Part shown: positions 17,022 to 24,675 of the stretch, in pieces | Numbering within the stretch: the stretch's first letter is position 1 | Layout of the letters: every line of letters begins with the position of its first letter | Source of the DNA: Acidimicrobiaceae bacterium | GTDB taxonomy: Bacteria; Actinomycetota; Acidimicrobiia; Acidimicrobiales; Ilumatobacteraceae | NCBI GenBank assembly: GCA_947467375.1 | Contig: CANIHL010000006.1 | Coordinates: 1 to 43,155 of the forward strand | Direction: 5' to 3' | DNA: 43,155 nucleotides | The notes under the pieces: model-generated | Database searches by the model: none | Told to the model about the DNA's origin: nothing | The model's input: the letters and a program-made list of their open reading frames with translations, nothing else | Position numbers and translations under genes: made by a program

Positions 17022-18068
17022 ATGAGCGAACTTCGAATTGGTATTGCGGGATATGGAGTCATCGGAAAGCGTCGCCGCGGATGTGTTGATGCAAACCCAT
17101 TCATGACCACCGTTGCAGTGTGCGATAAAAAGTTTGCGGACGACGGAACACTTGACGATGGCATTGCGTATTCGCGCGAATACCAACAACTGTTTGACCA
17201 TGATTTAGATGCAGTACTTGTGTGTATGAGTAATGACATGGCAGCCGAGATCACTATTGCTGCCCTAGAACGCGGGCTACATGTGTTTTGTGAAAAACCA
17301 CCAGCTCGAAATATGGCGGAGCTTCTTGCAGTTGTATCTGCCGAAAAATTGCACCCTGGCCTAAAGCTGATGTACGGGTTCAATCATCGGTATCACGATT
17401 CTGTACAAGACGCTCTCAAACTCATTCGGTCTGGCTCACTCGGCAAAATCATCAACATGCGCGGCGTGTATGGCAAGTCGAAACTCATCACGTTTGATCA
17501 AGCTGACTGGCGGGCAAAACGTGAAATGGCCGGCGGCGGCGTGTTGCTTGACCAAGGCATCCACATGGTGGACCTCATGCGCTTATTTGCCGGTGAATTC
17601 ACCGACGTGCATAGTTTTGTTTCAAATAACCATTGGAACTATGACGTAGAAGACAACGCTTACGCGATCATGCGAACTTCAGACGGAGTTGTGGCGATGC
17701 TTAATTCATCAGCAACACAATGGCGCCACCAGTTTTCACTCGACATCAACCTGCAGCGAGGAAGCATCATTCTCCGTGGGATTTTGAGTGGGTCGAAGAG
17801 TTATGGATCTGAGACCATGACCACAGTGTTTGCCAACCCAGACAGGGACAATGGAGATCCAAAAGAGTCAACGCAGGAGTACAGCTTTGACCCATCGTGG
17901 ACAGCAGAGATTGACGCATTCGCTGATGTTGTGCGTAATAACCTGCCAATTGAGAGCGGAACATCGCATGATGCCCTCATGACGATGCAATTGGTGCACA
18001 AGATTTACTACGCCGATCCAAAGTGGCGTGATACCTACTCAATTCCTAATCCCGACTTCACCATTTAG
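17022..18068 (+). CDS. Gfo/Idh/MocA-family sugar oxidoreductase
   Basis: The product is 348 aa. The N-terminal Rossmann motif is IGIAGYGVIGKRRRGCVDAN. Next come VLVCMSNDMAAEITIAAL and the family signature HVFCEKPPARNMAELLAVV (the EKP motif, whose Lys is usually catalytic), then LMYGFNHRYHDSV. The C-terminal half contains GGVLLDQGIHMVDLMRLFAG, with the His/Asp pair typical of the active site. AAAGG seven bases before the ATG is a good ribosome site. Such enzymes oxidise or reduce sugar or cyclitol hydroxyls with NAD(P). In this block, with an AroB-like cyclase and an SDR downstream, a cyclitol or keto-acid substrate is plausible but not shown. Confidence 0.88.
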   Translation: MSELRIGIAGYGVIGKRRRGCVDANPFMTTVAVCDKKFADDGTLDDGIAYSREYQQLFDHDLDAVLVCMSNDMAAEITIAALERGLHVFCEKPPARNMAELLAVVSAEKLHPGLKLMYGFNHRYHDSVQDALKLIRSGSLGKIINMRGVYGKSKLITFDQADWRAKREMAGGGVLLDQGIHMVDLMRLFAGEFTDVHSFVSNNHWNYDVEDNAYAIMRTSDGVVAMLNSSATQWRHQFSLDINLQRGSIILRGILSGSKSYGSETMTTVFANPDRDNGDPKESTQEYSFDPSWTAEIDAFADVVRNNLPIESGTSHDALMTMQLVHKIYYADPKWRDTYSIPNPDFTI

Positions 18069-18081
18069 CACTGGAGCAAAT

Positions 18082-18795
18082 ATGAGCGGTGTGCAAAATA
18101 AAAAAGTTCTCATCACCGGAACATCAAGAGGAATTGGCCTTGCTATAGCCAAGGAATTCCTATCCCAAGGTGCACAGGTATTTGGAACTGCAACAACGAG
18201 CTCTGCACCAAAGGAATTTTCGGGTTTTTGCGCAGCAGACTTCTCGAAGCGAGAAGGCATTCAGAAATGCGTAGATTTCGTTAATGAAGTTCAACCAGAC
18301 ATCGTTATCAACAACGCGGGCATCAACTCCCCTTCTTCGTTTGAAAGTATTGATTCCGAAAGGTTCCTAGAAATACAGCAGGTGAATGTTCTCGCACCGA
18401 TGGAAATTTGTCGTGCAGCGATCCCACACATGGTCAAGCAAAACTGGGGTCGTATCGTCAATATTTCATCGGTATGGAGCAAGATCTCCAAAGAGCAACG
18501 GGCTCCTTACTCTGCGAGCAAGTTTGCGCTCGATGGAATGACTTTGGCGCTTGCTATTGAGTACGCAAAGAGCAATGTATTGGCGAACTGTGTTGCACCA
18601 GGCTTTGTCGATACCGACATGACGCGCGGAATTCTGGGTGACGAGGGAATCAACAAGTTGATGCAAATTGTGCCTATCGGCCGACTTGCTCAGCCTGCAG
18701 AAATAGCAACTTTTGTTGTGTGGCTTGCAGGCGAATCAAACACGTACATCACTGGGCAGAACATTGCAGTTGATGGTGGTTTTACGCGTGCCTGA
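18082..18795 (+). CDS. Short-chain dehydrogenase/reductase (FabG-like)
   Basis: The product is 237 aa from the ATG at 18082, which has GGAG upstream. An earlier ATG at 18028 lies inside the preceding gene and adds unrelated residues. It is a classical SDR: VLITGTSRGIGLAIAKEF (cofactor site), IVINNAGINSP, NISSVWSKI (catalytic Ser) and YSASKFALDGMTLALAIEY (YxxxK). The end GESNTYITGQNIAVDGGF is standard. The stop overlaps the start of the AroB-like gene. It is probably a sugar or cyclitol ketoreductase of the third block rather than a fatty-acid enzyme, judging by location. Confidence 0.88.
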   Translation: MSGVQNKKVLITGTSRGIGLAIAKEFLSQGAQVFGTATTSSAPKEFSGFCAADFSKREGIQKCVDFVNEVQPDIVINNAGINSPSSFESIDSERFLEIQQVNVLAPMEICRAAIPHMVKQNWGRIVNISSVWSKISKEQRAPYSASKFALDGMTLALAIEYAKSNVLANCVAPGFVDTDMTRGILGDEGINKLMQIVPIGRLAQPAEIATFVVWLAGESNTYITGQNIAVDGGFTRA

Positions 18796-19858
18796 TTCAA
18801 TCTCCATTCAGTCGCATCGGGGCACATACGAGGCTCGCTTTACCCCAGAATTGCTGAAGGACCCGTCGGCGCTGCTTGAAGGAGAACCTCACTTCATCAT
18901 TGACAGCAATATTGTTCGCCTCTATTCAACACAGCTTCACAGTGTTCTTAGTCATCCGAATGTCATTCTCGTAGACGCCACCGAGCAAAACAAAAGTCTT
19001 GAATCAGCATCTCAAATCATCACTACTTTGGTCGCGCAAAAGACACGTCGCAACCATCACTTAGTCGCCATCGGCGGCGGAATCATTCAAGATTTAGTGT
19101 GCTTCATTGCAAGCACGCTTCTCCGAGGGGTTTCCTGGCAACTTGTTCCTACAACGCTTCTCGCACAAGCAGATTCATGTATCGGGTCAAAGAGTTCTAT
19201 CAACGTTGGTGACGCGAAAAATATTGTCGGCACCTTTTATCCTCCAACAAAGATTTATATTGACCAGAACTTCCTCCGTACATTGCACCAAAATGAAATC
19301 CACTCGGGAATCGGTGAAATACTGAAAGTCCACGCAATCGACTCTGCAGAATCGTTCAATCGAGTCGCCTCCTCGCTGGAAGCAATAACACACGATCTGG
19401 ATGCAATTCAGCCGTTCATTTACTCCGCACTCACTATCAAAAAGCGATACATCGAAGTTGATGAGTTTGATGAAGGAATACGCAACATTTTCAACTTCGG
19501 GCATAGTTTCGGTCATGCAATTGAAAGTGCAACAAATTTTGGAATTCCACACGGAGTTGCAGTAACCATGGGCATGGATGTTGCCTGCCAGATTGCTGCT
19601 TCACGCAACCTTCTGCCAAACAGTGAGTCAGCCCGAATGCGAACTGCATTGAGGTTGAATTATCAGCCATTCGCCCATATACCGATCCCACTAGATGCTT
19701 CTATGAATGCGCTGTTGAAAGACAAAAAGAACAGCTCTACAGAGCTTGGTCTGATTCTCCCTGTTGGTCAACAGGCGAACATTGAAAAAGTAATGGTTCC
19801 ACCAAATGAAGAGTTTGTAGATCAATTTCGCCATGCTTTGGGTGCAATTGCTCAATGA
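18788..19858 (+). CDS. AroB-like sugar-phosphate cyclase (3-dehydroquinate synthase paralogue)
   Basis: The product is 356 aa from a GTG at 18788, inside the end of the SDR gene; an in-frame ATG at 18773 is an alternative. It shows the 3-dehydroquinate synthase fold signatures: LVAIGGGIIQDLVCFIAS, LLRGVSWQLVPTTLLAQADS, then the variant CIGSKSSIN where AroB has VGGKTAIN, and KNIVGTFYPP. The metal ligands are retained: Glu in SGIGEILKVHAI, His in NIFNFGHSFGHAIE and His in HGVAVTMGM. The substrate-binding K and R around IKKRYIEVDEFDEGIRN and the late KDKKNSS are also present. It is therefore probably an active cyclase. The altered GSK loop and the HGVAV wording separate it from housekeeping AroB; a sugar-derived cyclitol for the glycan is inferred. 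Confidence 0.82.
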   Translation: MPDSISIQSHRGTYEARFTPELLKDPSALLEGEPHFIIDSNIVRLYSTQLHSVLSHPNVILVDATEQNKSLESASQIITTLVAQKTRRNHHLVAIGGGIIQDLVCFIASTLLRGVSWQLVPTTLLAQADSCIGSKSSINVGDAKNIVGTFYPPTKIYIDQNFLRTLHQNEIHSGIGEILKVHAIDSAESFNRVASSLEAITHDLDAIQPFIYSALTIKKRYIEVDEFDEGIRNIFNFGHSFGHAIESATNFGIPHGVAVTMGMDVACQIAASRNLLPNSESARMRTALRLNYQPFAHIPIPLDASMNALLKDKKNSSTELGLILPVGQQANIEKVMVPPNEEFVDQFRHALGAIAQ

Positions 19859-21654
19859 CGAATTCTGTGCGTGTTGACATAGTTGTTAACCAGTCGCAAG
19901 TACGAGATGACGCAGATATCACCATTCTTTGGGATGATTACTCCTCTCAAAGAAATGTTTTTTCTCTTCCTGAATATGTAGAACTTCACGCAGATCGCCT
20001 GCGCCTTCATTTTGCTGAATTTGTAGACCAAGTCGCTCAAACTCCCCTTAGTGGTGGGGCCGTTTCTGATCTTCTTCTTATTCGTGAAGACTTCAGTTAT
20101 TGGTGGATGACTCTTTTTGCATCCACTAGGTGGGACCCAACAAGCAACATCACACATGCTGTGAAATTGTTGGCCTTCGCTGAAATCTGCGGAAAAGTTT
20201 CCCCATCCGAAGTTTTCGTCCATCTACCCAATAAACAGATCTCTGCCGTAATCCAGGCATATTGCACATCCAAGAATCTCGGTATAGCAGAAGTACCTAC
20301 TTTGCATAATCAACCAGCTCTTCGCCTTCCCCGGTTTCGTGCAATTGCTTCCATTGGAAGGTTTGCTCTCACACATCGGCGAGTCAAAACTCTTAGCAGT
20401 GCAGATCAAGCAAGCACGTTGATAGTTGATCACTTTGTGCGGTTTAACGAATCAGCTATCGACGATGGCCGATATGAGTCGCAATACTGGAAATCGCTAG
20501 ACAATGTCTTGTCGTCTATTGACCACGGAACTAGCTGGATCCATCACTATGTTCCAGGGTTTCGCTCAATTCGAGCAACCGAGCAATTGCTCGTAAAGCT
20601 CAATGCAAAGTCTGTAAACAAGCACGCACAATTTGAGACTCGACTAGCTGCCTCTTGTGTGCTCCCAATATTGCGTGAACTGAAGCGTCTGAGGCAGGTG
20701 GCTCGTGCTTCGAATAACCACCCTTCATTCTTTGTCGACACGCGTTCTGGGCTTAATTTCACTGCTCTATTTGCCGAACAATGGATTGAGTCGCTCTGCG
20801 GCAGCACTGCTGCTCGACACCTGATCATCCTTCGCCAACAGGAGGCAGCACTCAAATTGCTTTCTCCGCAAAAGAACGGCCTGTTCTTATGCGAGAACCA
20901 GCCGTGGGAATCTGCGTTTACTTATGCGTGGCACAAGTACGGGCACGGCAAACTTGTGGCCGTTGTTCATGCACCAATTCGGTTTTGGGATTTCCGATAC
21001 TTCACACTCGCTCGTTCGCTACGCAGTAATCAACAAACTGCGACTAGCAAACCGACCCCAACTATCGTCGCAGTGAATAGTGAAATTTCACGAACATTCA
21101 TGGAAATCGCTCAAGCATCCGCAAATCAAATTTGTGAAGTTGAGTCGTTGATGTTCAACCACTTATTCGCCGCGACCTCTGCTGAAAGTTCGCAGAAGAA
21201 TGTCTTGCTTATCGTTGGAGATTTTTTCCCACATCTCAACGAACGACTCATTACTTTGGTCGAGAATGCTGAACACATTCGCAGCACCAATTTAGAGATT
21301 GTCTTCAAGCCCCATCCAATGAACACAAACCTGCCAGATTTTTCGGGTCTTCCAAATGTCCATATATCGACAACCGATTTAGGCGATCTGCTTCCACGCA
21401 CTCACACCGCTATTTCCAGCAACTCAAGCACGGCAGCGCTTGAGTGCTTCCTGTACGGAGTGAAAACGATTTCGTATGTTGACCCCGAAGCGTTGAATTC
21501 CAGCCCCCTGCGCGGAGTCTCGGGGGCAGTATTTGTTACGTCGAGCGAACAACTCGATGTCGCACTCACCGACACTCGCACAGACACCCGAGAGAGCCGA
21601 TCACTTTTGATTCTCGACCGTGCAACACCTCGTTGGAAAGAGCTTCTTAGTTAA
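19855..21654 (+). CDS. TIGR04326-like surface carbohydrate biosynthesis protein
   Basis: The product is 599 aa, starting with ATG in an ATGA overlap with the cyclase gene. The N-terminal third contains LLIREDFSYWWMTLFASTRW, the WW-containing block I associate with the TIGR04326 family of Leptospira-type surface carbohydrate proteins. The C-terminal third has LLIVGDFFPHLNERLITLVE, LEIVFKPHPMNTNLPDF, ISTTDLGDLLPRTHTAISSN and SSTAALECFLYGVKTISYV. These read like the donor-binding domain of a GT-B or polysialyl/CDP-type transferase, where KPHP and SSTAALE are familiar elements. No membrane helices are seen. It may be the transferase for the product of the third block. Family assignment is moderate; biochemical function is unknown. 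Confidence 0.68.
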   Translation: MTNSVRVDIVVNQSQVRDDADITILWDDYSSQRNVFSLPEYVELHADRLRLHFAEFVDQVAQTPLSGGAVSDLLLIREDFSYWWMTLFASTRWDPTSNITHAVKLLAFAEICGKVSPSEVFVHLPNKQISAVIQAYCTSKNLGIAEVPTLHNQPALRLPRFRAIASIGRFALTHRRVKTLSSADQASTLIVDHFVRFNESAIDDGRYESQYWKSLDNVLSSIDHGTSWIHHYVPGFRSIRATEQLLVKLNAKSVNKHAQFETRLAASCVLPILRELKRLRQVARASNNHPSFFVDTRSGLNFTALFAEQWIESLCGSTAARHLIILRQQEAALKLLSPQKNGLFLCENQPWESAFTYAWHKYGHGKLVAVVHAPIRFWDFRYFTLARSLRSNQQTATSKPTPTIVAVNSEISRTFMEIAQASANQICEVESLMFNHLFAATSAESSQKNVLLIVGDFFPHLNERLITLVENAEHIRSTNLEIVFKPHPMNTNLPDFSGLPNVHISTTDLGDLLPRTHTAISSNSSTAALECFLYGVKTISYVDPEALNSSPLRGVSGAVFVTSSEQLDVALTDTRTDTRESRSLLILDRATPRWKELLS

Positions 21655-21665
21655 TCTGCGCTGAG

Positions 21666-21671
21666 TAGTCT
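21666..21671 (+). promoter_or_regulatory. Candidate -10 box before the phosphogluconolactonase-like gene
   Basis: TAGTCT, then 7 bases, then the GTG at 21679, with no Shine-Dalgarno. The pattern fits a leaderless start inside the locus. No -35 was recognised. Confidence 0.42.
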
Positions 21672-21678
21672 TTTACAC

Positions 21679-22368
21679 GTGAGTGGAAATTCTGAACGTT
21701 CGCTCATTCAACCAGAGATTTTTGAATCAGAAACTGAAGCGTTCAGGGCTGCAAGCGTCATGCTGGTCAATGCAATTTCTTCGAGCATCGCAGCAAAGAG
21801 CTCCTGCGTTCTTGTTCTTGCAGGAGGCAACTCCGCAAATTCAGTAATGCGCTTTGCCTTCCAATCTGACATCAATTGGTCACAGGTGCATCTTGTGCTT
21901 GCCGATGAGCGTTGTGTGCCAATTAGCCACGTTGATCGCAATGATGTTGCGCTGACAGCGCTCGTTGAATCTACTTCACTTGTCCATCGTCCCGTCATTC
22001 ACGGCATACCCGCAGAACTTGGTCCACATCTTGGTGCGGAGAAATTTGCTGAACAGTTAGCTGTAATTGGACAACCGGACATCGCGCTACTCGGTGTTGC
22101 TGACGACGGCCACATAGCAAGTTTGTTTCCAAATTCAACTGCCTTATCAGCATCTGGAGATGCTGCATCTGTTACCGACAGCCCAAAAGAGCCTCGGGAG
22201 CGCGTTTCCTGTTCTTTGGCTTATCTCACACGAGCCACATACAGAATTGCCCTGCAAACGGGGCATAATAAGAGGGATATTTTCGTGCGACTCCAGCAGG
22301 GAGAGCGACTTCCGCTTGCATTATTTTCACCAACTCACTGGTTCATGGATTACAACGCGACTCGTTGA
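21679..22368 (+). CDS. 6-phosphogluconolactonase-like protein
   Basis: The 229-aa product belongs to the glucosamine-6-phosphate isomerase/6-phosphogluconolactonase superfamily. It has CVLVLAGGNSANSVMRF (GGNS phosphate loop), VHLVLADERCVPISHVDRND and IALLGVADDGHIASLFPNS, the last being the DGHxASLFP signature of Pgl. ATYRIALQTGHNKRDIF fits the C-terminal part. The length is normal (about 230-250). Housekeeping Pgl normally sits with zwf/opcA/tal; here it lies within a polysaccharide locus behind its own candidate leaderless promoter. It may supply or process a sugar phosphate for the AroB-like or rfbF pathway, or be a displaced housekeeping copy. Confidence 0.8.
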   Translation: MSGNSERSLIQPEIFESETEAFRAASVMLVNAISSSIAAKSSCVLVLAGGNSANSVMRFAFQSDINWSQVHLVLADERCVPISHVDRNDVALTALVESTSLVHRPVIHGIPAELGPHLGAEKFAEQLAVIGQPDIALLGVADDGHIASLFPNSTALSASGDAASVTDSPKEPRERVSCSLAYLTRATYRIALQTGHNKRDIFVRLQQGERLPLALFSPTHWFMDYNATR

Positions 22369-22392
22369 TCAGCGTTGCGAACTGAGGACTCC

Positions 22393-23172
22393 ATGAAAAC
22401 GGTCATTTTGTGTGGGGGCCTTGGCACACGAATTCGAGATGTCGCTGATGACATTCCAAAACCAATGATTCGCGTTGGTGGCATGCCCATTATTTGGCAC
22501 CTTATGAAATACTACGCATCTTTCGGACACACAGAATTTGTTTTGTGCATGGGTTACAAGGGCGATGTCATCCGCGATTTCTTTATTTCGGCTATGTCGG
22601 CGAAAAGTGTTTTGACCACTGTTGACACCAATACTGAACACGTGCAATTTGCTGCATCTGACGAATTCGCAAACTGGTCAGTGACACTTGCAAACACCGG
22701 TCAAGACGCAATGACGGGTGCGCGTATTTTTAAAGTTCGCGAGTACCTAAACAATGAACCGTTTATGCTCACTTACGGTGACGGATTGAGCGACATCAAC
22801 CTCGATTTGCTCCTTGCATATCACCGCTCAAAAAAACTGACTATCACCGTTACTGGGGTGCGGCCTCCAGCCAGGTTCGGTGAACTGCAAATTGGGTCTG
22901 ATGGAATTGCAACTGGCTTTAACGAAAAACCCCAAGCCAGCGCAGGAATGATCTCTGGTGGCTTCTTTGTATGTGAGCCCGCAGTGTTTGATCACATAAA
23001 TAATCATGAAGATCTTGTTTTTGAACAGGGCCCCATGCAGTCAGTCGTTCGCGAGAAGCATCTTGCTGTTTACCAGCACGATGGTTTCTGGCAATGCATG
23101 GACACATTCCGTGATTGGCAGCTACTTAATTCAATGATTGATCAGGAAAAGGCGCCATGGAAAGTTTGGTAA
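22393..23172 (+). CDS. rfbF: Glucose-1-phosphate cytidylyltransferase
   Basis: The product is 259 aa from the ATG at 22393, which has GAGGA at 22384-22388; an upstream TTG at 22375 is not needed. It should make CDP-glucose from CTP and glucose-1-phosphate. The nucleotide-binding motif VILCGGLGTRIRDVADDIPK, then PMIRVGGMPIIWHLMKYY, is typical of RfbF. LTYGDGLSDINLDLLLAYH (metal Asp), RFGELQIGSDGIATGFNEKP and ISGGFFVCEPAVFDHI also fit, as does FWQCMDTFRDWQLLN at the end. The length is normal. Its 3' end overlaps rfbG by 16 bases. Confidence 0.94.
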   Translation: MKTVILCGGLGTRIRDVADDIPKPMIRVGGMPIIWHLMKYYASFGHTEFVLCMGYKGDVIRDFFISAMSAKSVLTTVDTNTEHVQFAASDEFANWSVTLANTGQDAMTGARIFKVREYLNNEPFMLTYGDGLSDINLDLLLAYHRSKKLTITVTGVRPPARFGELQIGSDGIATGFNEKPQASAGMISGGFFVCEPAVFDHINNHEDLVFEQGPMQSVVREKHLAVYQHDGFWQCMDTFRDWQLLNSMIDQEKAPWKVW

Positions 23173-24233
23173 GCGCACTCGAATCGTTCCGCGGAAAACG
23201 AGTACTCATCACGGGCAACACCGGATTCAAGGGTTCTTGGCTGAGTTTGTGGTTACACAACCATGGTGCAGAGGTATTTGGCTATGCGCTTCCCGCGCTT
23301 CCCCATTCACATTTCAACGATTTATCATTAGGTTCGCTCATTCATCACCGCGATGGCGACGTACGTGATCTTGCCAGTCTGAAAAAGCGATTTGAAGAAG
23401 TTCAGCCACATGCTGTTTTCCATCTGGCAGCACAGCCACTTGTCCGCCTTTCGTATCGCGACCCAGTACAAACGTTCGATACCAATATCGGTGGATCGAC
23501 AAATGTTTTGGAATGTGTTCGACTTACCGATTCAGTCCAAGCACTCATTTTCATCACCTCAGATAAGTGCTACCGAAATATCGAACAAGTAGCCGGATAC
23601 ACCGAAGACGATGTTCTTGGTGGCAACGATCCATACAGTGCTTCGAAAGGCGCGGCGGAGCTGGTGTTTGCTGCATATAACGCTTCATTTTTCAACCAAC
23701 GAGACGGCCTCATCGCTGCTTCAGCCCGTGCTGGGAACGTCATTGGTGGAGGTGACTGGGCCGAAGATCGAATCATCCCGGACTGCATCCGCTCACTCCA
23801 GCAAAACACAGCAATAGTTATTCGTAATCCACACGCAACTCGCCCGTGGCAACACGTGCTCGAGCCACTATCTGGCTACATCATGCTTGGCAGCGCAATG
23901 CTGAGGAGCGATCACAGTGTTTCGGGTTCATGGAACTTTGGCCCTCGCGAAGACGAAGTTCGATCTGTTGACGACGTGACGAGAGAGGTCATCAAAGTGT
24001 GGGGCGAAGGTTCGGTAAAACTTGATGGCAACCAAAATCATCCGCATGAAGCGACGTTGTTGCAACTCGATTGTTCGAAGGCTCGCACAGAGCTTGGATG
24101 GTCGCCGCGATGGGATTTCCTCACAACTATGGATAAAACGGTTTCTTGGTATCAGTCAGTTCATCAAGGATCCAATGCCCTGTCAGTAACTCAGAAACAG
24201 TTGGCCGAATACGAAAAGAGCAACCGTGATTGA
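23157..24233 (+). CDS. rfbG: CDP-glucose 4,6-dehydratase
   Basis: The 358-aa extended SDR should convert CDP-glucose to CDP-4-keto-6-deoxyglucose. Motifs are VLITGNTGFKGSWLSLWL (NAD site and the RfbG-specific GFKGSWL), VFHLAAQPLVRLSYRDPVQT, FDTNIGGSTNVLE, ITSDKCYRN, YSASKGAAELVFAAY (YxxxK) and ARAGNVIGGGDWAEDRIIPD. THATRPWQHVLEPL-type wording appears as HATRPWQHVLEPLSGY. The length is normal. It starts at an ATG inside rfbF and its end overlaps the GTG start of the epimerase gene. No RfbH (CDP-4-keto-6-deoxyglucose 3-dehydratase) follows. Confidence 0.94.
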   Translation: MESLVSALESFRGKRVLITGNTGFKGSWLSLWLHNHGAEVFGYALPALPHSHFNDLSLGSLIHHRDGDVRDLASLKKRFEEVQPHAVFHLAAQPLVRLSYRDPVQTFDTNIGGSTNVLECVRLTDSVQALIFITSDKCYRNIEQVAGYTEDDVLGGNDPYSASKGAAELVFAAYNASFFNQRDGLIAASARAGNVIGGGDWAEDRIIPDCIRSLQQNTAIVIRNPHATRPWQHVLEPLSGYIMLGSAMLRSDHSVSGSWNFGPREDEVRSVDDVTREVIKVWGEGSVKLDGNQNHPHEATLLQLDCSKARTELGWSPRWDFLTTMDKTVSWYQSVHQGSNALSVTQKQLAEYEKSNRD

Positions 24234-24675
24234 TGGAGTAATTATCACACCATTACGTCAGATATTGGATGAGCGCGGCAAAGTCATGCACATGCTCAGG
24301 TCAACTGACGGACATTTCACACAGTTTGGAGAAATCTATTTCTCCACAGTTTTCCCAGATGCGGTTAAGGCCTGGCACATTCATAAAAAAATGACGTTGA
24401 ACTACGCCGTGCCAGTAGGTCGCATCAAATTTGTATTGTTTGACGACCGCGAAGGAAGTTCAACTCGCGGTGAAATTCAAGAAATCTTTATGGGTCCAGA
24501 TAATTACGTACTCGTCACTGTTCCCCCATTGGTGTGGAACGGATTCAAGGGAGTTGGACCAGAGGCTTCGCTTGTTGCGAACTGTGCGTCAATCCCCCAC
24601 GATCCAGACGAAATTGACCGATGCGACCCAGCAGATACTCGCATTCCTTATGACTGGGCACTGAAGCACAAATGA
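24226..24675 (+). CDS. RmlC-like sugar 3,5-epimerase (cupin)
   Basis: The 149-aa cupin is of the dTDP-4-dehydrorhamnose 3,5-epimerase family, starting at a GTG that overlaps the rfbG stop. Family residues include IYFSTVFPDAVKAWHIHKKM (the catalytic His lies in the WHxH region), TLNYAVPVGRIKFVLFDDRE and VPPLVWNGFKGVGPEASLVA. It is shorter than classical RmlC (about 180 aa), as is common for variants acting on other NDP-4-keto-6-deoxysugars. With RfbF and RfbG immediately upstream it is likely to epimerise CDP-4-keto-6-deoxyglucose; no dTDP-glucose genes are in the window. Substrate assignment is contextual. Confidence 0.85.
   Translation: MIDGVIITPLRQILDERGKVMHMLRSTDGHFTQFGEIYFSTVFPDAVKAWHIHKKMTLNYAVPVGRIKFVLFDDREGSSTRGEIQEIFMGPDNYVLVTVPPLVWNGFKGVGPEASLVANCASIPHDPDEIDRCDPADTRIPYDWALKHK

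Noticed and set aside
18788-19858. Reading the cyclase gene as the housekeeping aroB
   Set aside because: The position in a glycan locus and the GSK/HGVAV variants argue for a paralogue, although this is not proven without the rest of the genome.
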